A DNA stretch of 64,000 bases. Origin: JAGQOZ01 sp041399205 (GTDB taxonomy: Bacteria; Planctomycetota; Planctomycetia; Pirellulales; Pirellulaceae). The DNA lies in contig JAWKTK010000028.1 in NCBI GenBank assembly GCA_041399205.1, positions 1-64,000 of the forward strand, read 5' to 3'. Position 1 is the first letter of the stretch. Each line of letters opens with the position of its first letter. The notes beneath the pieces were generated by a model, which saw nothing but the letters and a program-made list of their open reading frames with translations, made no database searches and was not told where the DNA came from. The translations under genes were made by a program, and so were the position numbers. Shown one piece after another: positions 18,244-28,342 of the stretch.

Positions 18244-20051
18244 TCAATTGGTTTCACTGCTGGTTTCACTGCCGGCCGGTTGAGCCAAGGCGGCTCGGTA
18301 ATCCGCCACGGCTTTGAAGTAGTCCGATTCGGCTTCTATTAGCACCAGCTGTGCGTCGGTGACGGCCTTTTCATAGATGTTGAGCACAATCAAATCGATA
18401 TCACCTGCGTTGAAACGATCTCGCGCCAATTGGAGTGATTGTTCAGCTAAATTGGCGTTCAGTTCAGCTCGCTCAATCCGCATTTCGGCTGCTTGCAAGG
18501 CGGAATGCGCGTCTTGCACGGCGACGGTGACCTTGTTCACGATGAATTCTCGTTTCGCGCACAACTGCCGCAGTTTGGCGTTCGCCGCCATCCGTTTGCC
18601 TCGAGCTTCCCGGCGCTGCAAAGGTACTTCTCCGTACAGTCCGGCTTCCAATTCGAAGGGAGTCTTGTCGCCAATAGAATTAGTGGAATTGCCAACGTCT
18701 TGGGCAGCTCCCACGGCGGCATCCAGCTTGGGTAGCATCGAATTATTCGCTTCGGCAATCTGCACTCGCACTCGGCGAATTTCGAAATCGATTTCCGCGA
18801 TTTCAGGCCGAGCGGCGATGGCAGAGGCAATGTCGGATTCTAGCTGGTCGGCGTCAATTTCGGTCAAAGGCGGCACTTCATCCGGCACTTGTGCCAGTTC
18901 CGCGATCATGGGCTGTCCTGCGGCGTCTCGCAAAAAGAGTGACAACTTGATGGCAGACGCTTGGAACTTCCGCGCGGTTTCAATTAGCTTGGTTTCTCGA
19001 TCTGCGATCAAACGCTGATTATCGATATCGGCAATCGGAGCTAAGTCACCCGCCGCCACTCGTTCTTTTACTTGTCCCACTCGCTGCAATCCCAGGTCGA
19101 CCAGTGCTTCGGCAGCTCGCGTCGAACGACCCGCCGCGACCCAGCTCCAATAGGAATACGCGGCTTCCTGATTGAAAAGCAGCAGTTGTGCTTGGGTGAA
19201 TGGTTGAGTTGCTTGCCTGGCCAGTGCTGCCTGCATAACTTCGGAACGCCGGTTATCGATGGCTCGGTTCTTTAACAGCGGAACGCCAACTCCTGCGGAG
19301 AATTCGCCACCTTCATTGGTTTCTCGTTCTTTAAACCAGGGTTGAAACTTCCCGTCGCCGATCTTGTAGCCGCTGTAGACGTAGCCGCCGCCGTACATGG
19401 GTTGGTTCAATTCGACCAACGATCGATAGGTTTTGTAGAAGCCCAGCGGAGCGGCGATGCTGTACGCCTTGGCTGTCAGATCGAATTCGCCCCAGGCGGA
19501 AACTTCTTTGCCGGCGGCAATTTGTTGTTCGGCAAAGGCGACTCGCAGTAAAGGATACGACGCTTCTACCGAAGCCGAGTACGTCCGCCAAGGAAAGTAA
19601 TCGAGGCAGGTCGGGTGTGTCGAATTCCAGACCTTCGGCGAGCCCCAAAAGTCACCAGAACGCAACGTTTCTAAATTTAGCGGCGCTACCGACTCTTCGT
19701 TGCCAGGGCTGGAGTCAGGGTTTCCAGCTCCGTTGCCGGTGGCCCGATAACGGAGGCTTGGCTTTCTGGCGTTGGCGGTTCTAGGCGAACAGGCGACAGA
19801 TTGTCGTCCACCCGAGGTCGGTAGGCTACGGTTTTGATGTCCGAATCGAACTTTTCGCTCAGTGTCTTGTCGCTGGACGACTCGACCAATTCGCCCGAGC
19901 GAACCTGGAGAGCGTCGTCGTGTTGCGACAGGCTCGGGCGATGGTTCGCGGCGGAAAATCTGTTGAACGAATCAAGACGATGCTTGACGGTCTGACATCC
20001 TGTCAAGGCCAGCCAGGAAAGTCCTAGCATCAGCCATCCTTGGCGTTTCAT
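18244..20051 (-). CDS. TolC-like outer-membrane efflux lipoprotein, frameshifted
   Basis: The start at 20051 gives a lipoprotein signal (MLGLSWLALTGCQTVKH). A proline-rich linker ends SVIGPPATELETLTPALATK, where loss of one A near 19696 shifts the frame. The gene then continues ESVAPLNLETLRSGDFWGS into an outer-membrane factor with the two long helical hairpins of the family (SYWSWVAAGRSTRAAEALVD; AEMRIERAELNANLAEQSL and ARDRFNAGDIDLI). About 600 residues overall, long for TolC because of the linker. It overlaps the HlyD stop by four bases (ATGA), so it is the last gene of the exporter operon. It should form the outer-membrane duct. Confidence 0.87.
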
Positions 20052-21411
20052 TTTGGCAACTTCACTTTCGTCTTGTCTTTGTCTTTACTTTTGTCAGCTT
20101 TCCCGTCATTTGATTTCATCACCGGCGGGAAGCCATTTAGTTGACGCCAGATTTCAAATCCCAGGGTCACTCGGTTCAGCATCACCCAACCGTTGGCTCG
20201 CGCACCCTGTCGCAATGTCGGCCAATCGCCTTCGTGCTCGGGCATACCTGAACGCGAAATTTTCCCGTTCCATCGTCCGTCGGATCGATGGCCACGATTT
20301 CACCGCCAAACGTTCCGGCCGCCATTTGCGGAAAGCCCGAAAACTGAATGGCTGGAAATCCTTCGAATTGCAGTCGAACATGATCTCCGGCATTCACCAA
20401 CGGCGTGTCGTTGCCAGACACCCACAATTCGACGGCGCGTTCGGAAGTATCTGGGACAATCGTGAACAGTTCTTCGCCTTCTTTGACGACTTGAGACTGT
20501 TCGTACAAAGGAAGTCGGAAGATCGTGCCGTCTTTGGGTGCCGTAACCACGCGTCGATCCAATTCGCCCAACTTAATCTTTAGATCCGTAATCTCTTTCT
20601 GGACCGTTGCCTGTTGTCCTTTGGCATCCTCTAACATGGTGCGCGCGTAGTCGACTTTGATCTGCATTTCACGCTGTTTTTGTTGCAGTTCGTTCTGCTT
20701 GGCTGCTAATTCTTTTCCGGCCGCCACGACTTCCTGTTTCGCAGCATTTAGATTCGCCAATTCGACATCCCAGTCCTTCTTGTACTTTTCAAACTCTTTT
20801 TCCGGCAGTAGCTTCTTTTCGAAAAGCGTCTTTTGACGTTCATAGTTTTGTCTGGCTTGCAACTCCTTGGCTTCGTAACCCTTCAGCACATCTTGCTTGC
20901 CTTGCAGTTTAGCCTGGGCGGCGTCGACTAATTCCTCTGCGGCGGCGACTGCAAAGTCACGCGCGTCCGAATAATCTTCAATCTGTTGCGAATACAAATC
21001 TGCCTTGGTGACCGAAGTGGCCAACTTGGTTTCCAGGTCACTTTGCTGAGAATTCAGCTGCGCCACTAAATTCGGAGCGTTCGGCTGCAGTTCCAAAATG
21101 AAATCGCCCTTGGATACTCGAGCGCCTTCCTTCAGATTGGGCGCCACAACTGCAATGATGCCCTTCACGGGGGCTGTCACGGTTTGGCGTCGTTCTTGAG
21201 GGACGTAGGCAATCACGTTTCCGGTTCCACGAGCTGACTGTTGCCATGGCAAAAGGGACATGGCGGGAATGGTAAGTATCAAAAGGAACAGCAGGATATT
21301 GGCAAAGCGGCGAATCGTCCGCGAGGATTGGACGAGCCGAAAGGCAGGAAGTTGGTGGCGAGCCGAACTTACTTCGTTGGTGGTTGTGGTTGTAGAGATA
21401 GTTATCGACAT
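20048..21411 (-). CDS. HlyD-type membrane fusion (adaptor) protein, frameshifted
   Basis: Starts MSITISTTTTTNEVSS. One membrane helix at about 35-55 (RFANILLFLLILTIPAMSLL). Lipoyl half-motifs flank a long coiled coil (AKLQGKQDVLKGYEAKELQA to IKLGELDRRVVTAPKDGTIF). The beta-barrel domain (ERAVELWVSGNDTPLVNAG) and FGGEIVAIDPTDDGTGKFRV follow. Loss of a C at the run 20240-20242 breaks it; the true sequence goes on PEHEGDWPTLRQGARANGWV and ends DKDKTKVKLPK. This is a complete type I secretion or efflux adaptor that links the ABC protein upstream to the TolC protein downstream. Confidence 0.9.
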
Positions 21412-21436
21412 GCGGTTGGTACCTATCGAATGAGTT

Positions 21437-23592
21437 CTAGCGAACGTTACTTTTCTGCGTTATTTGCGGCTGTTTACCTAACACGACAACTTTGTCCATC
21501 TTCTCCAGGACTTCAGCACGAACCGACGTGATGGTCATGGTCCAGGGCTGTTTTGGCCTTACCAGGAATTCCAACGTCTTATCCAAGACATCTTGCGGCA
21601 GCGAATCGAGCGTACCATCAATGACCAATAATCGAGGTCTTCCAGCTAAAGCGCGTGCTAGCATTAGGCGCAAGGACTGGCTGTGCGTTAGCGGTGAACC
21701 GCCCGTTTGCAGCATCGTTTCGAGCCCGTCCGGTAGATCGAGCAGTTCGTTTAGTAAGCCAACTGCTTGCAAGGCTTCGCGAACGTCCCGAGCATCAATT
21801 TGACGACGATTCAGGTGAACGTTTTCTGCAATGGTACCGTTGAAAATTTCGATACCTCGTGCCAAGGATACTTCTTCTCGTAGCGAATCGGGCCGTAATT
21901 CACGGAGATCCACTTCGTCCAATTCGATATGACCGTCGGCGGTGTTCCGGAGTCCGCACAGCAGATCCACTAGCAAGCTTTTTCCAGAACCGGCCGCGCC
22001 CGTGATACCGACTCGTTCGCCCGGAGCGATATCGCAGCTCAAGCCGCTAAGAATTTGATTGGGTCCATAGTGGAACGTGACCGATTCCAGTCTTAGGCGT
22101 GCGGGTCCATCGGCTTGAAGGTGGAAAAGCCGATCGTGTTGTTCGACGGGTAGGTCAAAAAGCGCTCCCAACTTGTCGACGCTGGCCATCAAGTCGTAGA
22201 AGCTTTCCAAGTATTTTCCGGCCTTTGCGAACGAGCCAACAATGATCATGACAATCAATTCGGCAGCCACTAATTGTCCCAGTGTCAATTCACCGCGAAT
22301 CACTAGCCAACCGCCTAAGCCCAGCAGTGTAGTGGCCGCAAGCGTTTGTAGCGTAGCGCAAAGATGATTTGTCGCAATAGAATTCGGAAATGTTTCTTAC
22401 GAGCATTCAAATAGTCGACCGCCAACTTGTCTGCTCGATCTAGCCCGAATTGCGCGCCGCTGTGAAATTTGAATGCCGTGGGATGGCGAATGAGTTCTTC
22501 CAGCCAAGCTTCGATGGCATACTTGGTTTTGGATTCCTTGATGGCCGTTTTTACGGCGCCGCGACCCAGGATGAAGATCACAAAGCCAATACAAATCACT
22601 AAAACTAGGTCAAAGCCCAACAGAAATGGATGATAGAACGCCAGGACAATCATGCCAATGATCGTCTGCAGGATGACGGTCACTCCGTCCAGCAAAAGCT
22701 TGGCGGCCACTTTTTGGACGTTGACGATGTCAAAGAACCGATTGACCAATTCCGGGCCGTACGTGTTATCCAATGCAGTCGATTGAACTCGAGGCAGTCG
22801 ATAGGCCAAGTCTTCAACCACTCGGATAAACAATCTTCGCTGGATGATTTCCACCACGTAGGTGATCAACGTCTTGATGGCTGCGGCAAATCCCATGAAC
22901 GTTAGCAGCATGAACGCCAGGACAAAGACGGGCTGCAGATACCGTCCAAAAGCAACGGTGTTGACTAACGCTTCGATGGCAATCGGCGTGGCCAGTGCCA
23001 AGACTCCCACTACGATGGAGAATATCAGCACTGCCCATAAGTCACTGCGTTCCGGTTGGATCAATGCCAAGAGTCGCGAGAATGGTGACACGGGGCGAAC
23101 CGTGGGTTCACTGCTAAAGCGAGACGATGTGTCACAGGGTAAAGCGGGTTGCGCAATCACCCAGCGGTGCGAATCACGTCCATCGAAACGGGCAAATTGG
23201 TACAGTGCTTTTGTGGGAATCCATTGTTCATGATCCGCGGATTGTGGTTCGCTTACTCGAACTTGTTTGTTCTTAACTTCCAAAATGGCGAGCCACGACA
23301 TTCCGCCATTCTCTTCTGCTCGGCTGAGCGCAACAGGAATGCCGCTTTGGACCAGGGTAAGTGCGTCCGCTACCGAACAATCGACGGTGCGAATTCGCAG
23401 ATTGAGACTTTCGCCCACTTCTACCAACCGGCGTCCCCACGTGGGCCAGTTGTCACCGGGGATGGCACGAGTTGCTTCGGCCAGCGTTCGGGCCGCTAGC
23501 GTGCGATCAAATTCCACGTTCGCGCCATTCGCGAATAACTCCAACATGCGAATCGCACCGGCAGCGTAGTCAACGGAATTGCTTTGGGTCAT
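21437..23592 (-). CDS. ABC exporter with inactive C39-like and degenerate ATPase domains, frameshifted
   Basis: The N-terminal 150 residues resemble the C39-like domain of exporters such as HlyB (ADALTLVQSGIPVALSRAEE, WLAILEVKNKQVRV) but have no catalytic Cys. Six membrane helices follow. One base is missing near 22358, and the protein continues LQTLAATTLLGLGGWLVIRG. The ATPase has a good Walker A (GAAGSGKS), but the signature is LTHSQ instead of LSGGQ, the Walker B reads LLVIDGTLDSL with Gly in place of the catalytic Glu, and the switch His is replaced (TITSVRAEV). About 720 residues. HlyD and TolC follow directly, so it is the inner-membrane part of a type-I-like exporter with low or unusual ATPase activity. 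The substrate is unknown. Confidence 0.85.
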
Positions 23593-23636
23593 CTTTTGAT
23601 TCTCGTTCTGTGCAGAATTACCACGCGACGTTTTTT

Positions 23637-23948
23637 CTAATACCCGCCATTTCCAAACGAACGATTGCCCAGCCGCAAGGAAACGGTTCGGCCAGCTCGA
23701 CGAATCACGCGACGCAGGACCGATTCGGGGTTATCGTCCGGAACCTGTACGTCCACCTCATCAAAAACGTGGTCTTTGGCTTGGACGCGACACTGACCAA
23801 CAAACCCACCAGAGCCAGGCCGAACTGACAGCTGAATTCGGTGAATTTGCTGTGAATATTTGGAGAATTCGAATCGAACGCAACGGCGGGCCACGCGGCG
23901 CTGGTCAGTCGCCAGCACGTTTAGCGGGTCTAGAATCGTTATGGTCAT
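23637..23948 (-). CDS. Small HPF/RaiA-like protein
   Basis: 103 residues. The pattern MTITILDPLNVLATDQRR, ARRCVRFEFSKYSQQIHRIQ, FVGQCRVQAKD, EVDVQVPDDNPESVLRRVIR and RAGRTVSLRLG follows the beta-alpha-beta-beta-beta-alpha order of the ribosome hibernation/sigma-54 modulation family, at the length of the short forms. Basic residues are spread over both helices. In that family the protein binds the 30S decoding site; this copy may instead be a local translation modulator. It starts after AAGG, is 45 bases ahead of the ABC exporter gene on the same strand, and diverges from the NhaR-like gene. Likely the first gene of the exporter operon. Confidence 0.6.
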   Translation of the reverse strand: MTITILDPLNVLATDQRRVARRCVRFEFSKYSQQIHRIQLSVRPGSGGFVGQCRVQAKDHVFDEVDVQVPDDNPESVLRRVIRRAGRTVSLRLGNRSFGNGGY

Positions 23949-23987
23949 TATGGGCCTTACAGCGAAATCAGAATCAATTCGTTTCTC

Positions 23988-24001
23988 TATGCTTATTCAT
24001 A
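23988..24001. promoter_or_regulatory. Possible LysR-type operator
   Basis: TATG-CTTATT-CATA, an interrupted palindrome in the divergent region between the HPF-like and NhaR-like genes. Its size is close to the T-N11-A boxes of LysR regulators. Weak on its own. Confidence 0.3.
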
Positions 24002-24096
24002 CGGTCCAAATGGCAGTTAGGGATACTAGAATTTTCGTGCAGTATACTTAGAAAAAAACTAATCATGAAAAAAACGGTGATGAACGAGGGAATAGG

Positions 24097-24997
24097 ATGG
24101 ATTGGCTGAACTATCATCATTTGCTGTATTTCTGGATGGTTGCCAAAGAGGGGAGCATTGCCAAGGCGTGCGAACAGCTCCATTTGTCTCAGCCGACTGT
24201 CAGCAGCCAAATCAAGAAGTTGGAGAAGTCTTTGAATGTGGACTTGTTTGACCGGACGGCTCGATCCATGATCTTGTCCGAAGCCGGGCACACCGTGTTT
24301 CGTTACGCCGATGAAATTTTTTCGTTAGGAAGCGAATTGCAAGATGTGGTTTTGGGGCGGCCGGTGGAAGGTCGGCTCAAGTTGACGGTAGGCATTCCCG
24401 ACGTGTTGCCGAAGCTGGTCGTGTATCGGTTGTTAAAGCCGGCGCTATCGTTGCCGGAACCGGTGCAACTGGTTTCTTTTGAAGGAAAGTTAGAGCACTT
24501 GTTGGCAGATCTGGCGAGTCACCAGTTGGATGTGGTACTGACTGAATCGCCGTTGGCGGCCAATAGTCGAGTCCGCGCGTTTTCGCACTTCTTGGGCGGG
24601 TGTGGCATTTCGTTTTTTGCAACGGCCAAACTAGCGAAACGGCTGTCGCGTGGTTTTCCGTATTCGACGAAGCTCGATGTTGCTGCCAACTCAAGAATAC
24701 GTCTTTGCGACGATCGCTGGTACACTGGTTTGACCAAATAGAATTCGGCCCATCACGGTGCATGAATTTGAAGACAGCGCGTTGTTAAAAGTGTTTGGAC
24801 AAGCCGGAGAAGGTGTGTTTTGTTCGCCTTCTGCGATTGAAGACGAGGTTTGTCGGCAATACAACGTAAAATTGGTTGGTCGGACGAATGACATCCAAGA
24901 AAAATTCTATGCGGTGTCGGTAGAGCGAAGACTCAAGCATCCGGCCGTGGTGGCGATTTCGCAGGCAGCCAAAAACGAACTCTTTCTCACTACGTAA
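24097..24997 (+). CDS. NhaR-like LysR family transcription regulator, frameshifted
   Basis: Start ATG 24097 after GAGGGAATAGG. The winged helix-turn-helix is complete (MDWLNYHHLLYFWMVAKEGS, ACEQLHLSQPTVSSQIKKLE). The ligand domain follows the NhaR pattern (GIPDVLPKLVVYRLLKPALS, LLADLASHQLDVVLTESPLA). Between 24655 and 24760 at least four one-base indels scramble the frame; pieces that belong together are MLLPTQEYV, LRRSLVHWFDQIEF and VHEFEDSALLKVFGQAGEGV, then the intact C-terminus EKFYAVSVERRLKHPAVVAI. NhaR proteins activate sodium/proton antiporter genes in enterics. Here the next gene, 24 bases downstream, is a cation-coupled symporter fusion, which it probably controls. Confidence 0.85.
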
Positions 24998-25021
24998 ACT
25001 TCGCAATAGCGTTTTTCAAAG

Positions 25022-27211
25022 ATGGTCAAGCGAACCAATCAACTTTCCACCTGGATCATGGCTGGCCTGTTCAGTGGCATCGCGATCGGTCTGTTTCTGG
25101 GGGATTTGTGCGAACCGCTGAAGATTGTGGGAGATGCCTTTGTTGGATTGCTGCGAATGGCGGTCTTGCCCTATATCGTCGTCGCGTTAATTGCCGGTTT
25201 TGGGCGAATGACCTTGCTGCAAAGTCGGCGAGTTGCTTGGTGCGGCGGATTGGTCTTGTTGGTTTTGTGGGCCATTGGGCTGTTGAGTGTCTATATCTTG
25301 CCGCATAGTTTTCCCACCTGGAATACGGGATCTTTCTTTAGTGCCTCGTTGCTGGAGCCACAAGAATCGGTCGATTTTGTTAGCTTGTTTGTTCCGGCGA
25401 ATGTGTTCCGAGCATTAGCGGAGGACTACATTCCGGCGGTTGTGTTGTTTAGTGTGGCATTAGGATTAGCCATTGGCAGCTTGCCGAACCGCGAATTGTT
25501 AGTGACACAGTTGGACCTGCTGAGCCAAGCGTTGACTCGCGTTAGCGCGTGGGTCGTGAACCTAACGCCCGTAGGGATTTTTGCCATCTCGGCTCACGCT
25601 GCTGGTACGATGTCGTGGGCGGAAACCAGCCGATTGCAGGCCTACTTGGTGACGTACACGGTTGGCACGGTGGTGATTTCCCTGGGTGTATTGCCGGCGC
25701 TGATTTGTAGCGTGACGGATTATTCGTATCGAGAAATCATGCGTGTGACGCGTGATGCAATGCTGACCGCCTTTGCCACCGGGAAACTACTGGTTGTATT
25801 GCCGATCTTGATTTCGCAGACCAGTCGACTTGTCCGCGAAAAACATGATTCGCAAAACGCTCTTGGCAACCCAGGTAGATTTGATGCGAATCAAGTAGAT
25901 GCGTTGTTAACCACGGCCTATCCGTTTCCGCATATCGGTAAATTGATGGGCATGCTGTTCATTCCCTTTGCCGCATGGTTTTTGGGACGTCCAATGGCGG
26001 ACAGCGAATATCCGGGGTACTTGGTCGTAGGGTTATTCAGCTATTTCGGAGGTCCGTTGGTGGCCACACCCGCTTTGCTAGACCAGATGCATCTGCCGCA
26101 TGACATGTTTCAACTGTTTTTGGTTTCCGGAATTTATTGCGGTCGACTGGGAGACGTTGTGGGCGTCATGCATTTGACGGCGTTCACGCTGATCACTTCC
26201 ACGGCCTTGGATGGCCGACTAAAGTTGTCATATTGGCAAGCAGCTCAGTGGGGCGTGTTGACCGTATTGATCTTTTTGGTGTTTTCCATTGGACTGCGGC
26301 TAACGTTGAAGCAAACGGTGGCCAACATGGAGGATCGAGAAGATCTGATTGCGAATCTGCAGTTACTGGAACAGCCCGTCCCAGCCAAAATCTCCAAGCA
26401 AGCCAGTCCGAATCCATCGCCACTGCAACCCGGCGAGTCTTTGCTGCGGCGTATTCGGCGTCGCGACGTGATTCGGATCGGCTACAACTCGGACAAGCTG
26501 CCATTCGCCTACTTCAATATTCGCGGCGAATTGGTGGGGCTGGACATCAATATGGCACACGTGTTGGCTCGTGACTTAGGTGTGAGTATCGAATTCGTGC
26601 CGTACGACTCCGAGCAACTCCGCCGGCAGATTGCCGACGATTGTTTTGACGTGGTCATGTCTGGGTTGGTGGGAACGTTGGACCGATCCGTAGCCATTCC
26701 GCATACAACTTCCTATTTGGATGTGACGTTGGGTCTGGTGGCGGAAGACTTTCGCGCCAGTGATTTTCGGACGCTGCAACAGATGCGAACTCTGCGAGAC
26801 CTGCAAATCGGATACGTGGATATCAGTCGCAGTACGCTGGATCAGTATCGCAAAGTCCTGCCGGACGCCGAATTTTATTCGATCAGCGAAAGCTACCGTT
26901 TCTTTGAATCCACCAATCAACTTGGTTTAGACGCCTTGCTTATCAATGCGGAAAGCGGTTCGGCCTACACGCTGTTCTATCCGAGTTTTGAAGTCATCAT
27001 TCCGCAAGACCTGAAGATATCTATGCCGTTGTTTTACGCGATTGGAAATCGCGATGCGGAAATGCGAGAATTCTTAGATCACTGGATCCATTTGCGCACC
27101 AAGGACGGCACCTATCGCGTCAATTATGAATACTGGGTATTGGGAAAAAGCCAACGTCCGGCCCAGCGACGTTGGAGTGTTATCCGCAACGTGCTGGGCT
27201 GGGTGCCGTAA
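25022..27211 (+). CDS. Cation:dicarboxylate/amino-acid symporter fused to a solute-binding domain
   Basis: 729 residues. Residues 1-435 are a glutamate/dicarboxylate symporter (SDF family): GDAFVGLLRMAVLPYIVVAL, ALAEDYIPAVVLFSVALGLA, LTPVGIFAISAHAAGTM, the hairpin region TAYPFPHIGKLMGMLFIPFA, and a last helix WGVLTVLIFLVFSIGLRLTL. A linker leads to a family 3 amino-acid-binding domain from about 478 (DVIRIGYNSDKLPFAYFNIR, GELVGLDINMAHVLARDLGV, DVVMSGLVGT) to about 715. In separate systems such domains deliver amino acids to ABC importers. Here the fusion could capture substrate for the symporter or sense it. It follows an NhaR-like regulator. Intact, no frame breaks. Confidence 0.88.
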   Translation: MVKRTNQLSTWIMAGLFSGIAIGLFLGDLCEPLKIVGDAFVGLLRMAVLPYIVVALIAGFGRMTLLQSRRVAWCGGLVLLVLWAIGLLSVYILPHSFPTWNTGSFFSASLLEPQESVDFVSLFVPANVFRALAEDYIPAVVLFSVALGLAIGSLPNRELLVTQLDLLSQALTRVSAWVVNLTPVGIFAISAHAAGTMSWAETSRLQAYLVTYTVGTVVISLGVLPALICSVTDYSYREIMRVTRDAMLTAFATGKLLVVLPILISQTSRLVREKHDSQNALGNPGRFDANQVDALLTTAYPFPHIGKLMGMLFIPFAAWFLGRPMADSEYPGYLVVGLFSYFGGPLVATPALLDQMHLPHDMFQLFLVSGIYCGRLGDVVGVMHLTAFTLITSTALDGRLKLSYWQAAQWGVLTVLIFLVFSIGLRLTLKQTVANMEDREDLIANLQLLEQPVPAKISKQASPNPSPLQPGESLLRRIRRRDVIRIGYNSDKLPFAYFNIRGELVGLDINMAHVLARDLGVSIEFVPYDSEQLRRQIADDCFDVVMSGLVGTLDRSVAIPHTTSYLDVTLGLVAEDFRASDFRTLQQMRTLRDLQIGYVDISRSTLDQYRKVLPDAEFYSISESYRFFESTNQLGLDALLINAESGSAYTLFYPSFEVIIPQDLKISMPLFYAIGNRDAEMREFLDHWIHLRTKDGTYRVNYEYWVLGKSQRPAQRRWSVIRNVLGWVP

Positions 27212-27224
27212 TGCTAATCTAGGC

Positions 27225-28124
27225 TTATGCTAAGCCAAACGCCTTGTCCATGTTGGCGGATACTTCGGCCAGTCGATCGGGACCTCCGCCACCGACTTCC
27301 GCCGCAACCCAACCGGTATATTGGATATCGGCAAGCGCTTGACGAACTTCGTTCCAGCGAATGTCACCTTCGCCAATTTTCGTGAACTTGTTTTCTGCTC
27401 GAGAAAATCCTTTGACGTCCAGCTTTACAATTCGTTTGCCTAAATCGCGAATCCACTGAGCTGGATCGCCATACTTCCAATGATTGCCGATGTCAAATTG
27501 CATGCCTACCCACGGCGAATTCAATTCGTCTACATACTTGACAAATTTGGCGGCGGTTTGATTGTCGGGGCCGTCGTGAACGTATAGAAACTTGTTCCAG
27601 ACATTTTCGATGGCAATGTAAATACCCAGTTCCGCAGCTAGCGGCAACGCTTTAGCAATGTTTTCAATGGAACGAGGCCAGATTTCTTCTTCCGGTCCAT
27701 CATCTCCATGTCCAACCACCAACAGCACCGTGTGACCGCCTACGGCGTGCGTGTCACGAATGGCGGTCTTCAGGTCTGCCAATGCCTTGGCTCGTTGTGC
27801 CGCATCGGGGCTGGTGTGACGAATCTGCCAATGCGTGGAACAGACCGAACCATCCACCGGAAAGCCGGATTCGGCAATGGCTTTTTGTGTTGCTGCTACG
27901 TCCATTCCCGGCGCGTCCATTTCAATGCCGTCGAATCCAGCTGCCTGAGCGGCTTTGAATTTGTCGGTCAAGGATCCCGGTACGTTGACCATGCCGATCT
28001 TCAGCGTCTTGTAAAGTCGACGTTTTGCTGAAACTTCATCTGCTCGCGCGAGCAGTGCTGGCGCGAGGCTCGAGGCGCCGACGACCCGCAAAAAGTGACG
28101 GCGATTCTCCAGCATGCGAAACAT
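27225..28124 (-). CDS. Secreted sugar phosphate isomerase/epimerase-like TIM barrel
   Basis: I chose ATG 28124 (AGGAGAAATGAC before it) rather than the longer frame. A Tat-like leader follows (MLENRRHFLRVVGASSLAPA with an RRHFLR core). The mature part is an AP-endonuclease-2 type barrel: GFDGIEMDAPG, STHWQIRHTSPDAAQR, TVLLVVGHG, IYIAIENVWNKFLY, GMQFDIGNHWKYGDP, VKLDVKGFSR, and WVAAEVGGGG. Metal ligands of the family (Glu, Asp, His, Glu) are all in place. Planctomycetes carry many of these, probably for sugar degradation; the substrate cannot be told. It converges on the symporter gene 13 bases away. Confidence 0.88.
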   Translation of the reverse strand: MFRMLENRRHFLRVVGASSLAPALLARADEVSAKRRLYKTLKIGMVNVPGSLTDKFKAAQAAGFDGIEMDAPGMDVAATQKAIAESGFPVDGSVCSTHWQIRHTSPDAAQRAKALADLKTAIRDTHAVGGHTVLLVVGHGDDGPEEEIWPRSIENIAKALPLAAELGIYIAIENVWNKFLYVHDGPDNQTAAKFVKYVDELNSPWVGMQFDIGNHWKYGDPAQWIRDLGKRIVKLDVKGFSRAENKFTKIGEGDIRWNEVRQALADIQYTGWVAAEVGGGGPDRLAEVSANMDKAFGLA

Positions 28125-28342
28125 GTCATTTCTCCTGAGAAGGCACATTGATTTGATTTGCTGGTACGATTCCAGCTGGGGCATATTCGTAAGAGTGGCC
28201 CATTGTAGCATCATTCGAATTCTCGCAACATTCACTGTGTTTCAATTGATTGCGGATTCATCTTGGCGGCGAAACGGTGTGCGAGTATCCTTCGGCACCT
28301 TGGCTTTTCTGAGCGTGTTACATCCGAATAGGGTTTGGTTAC

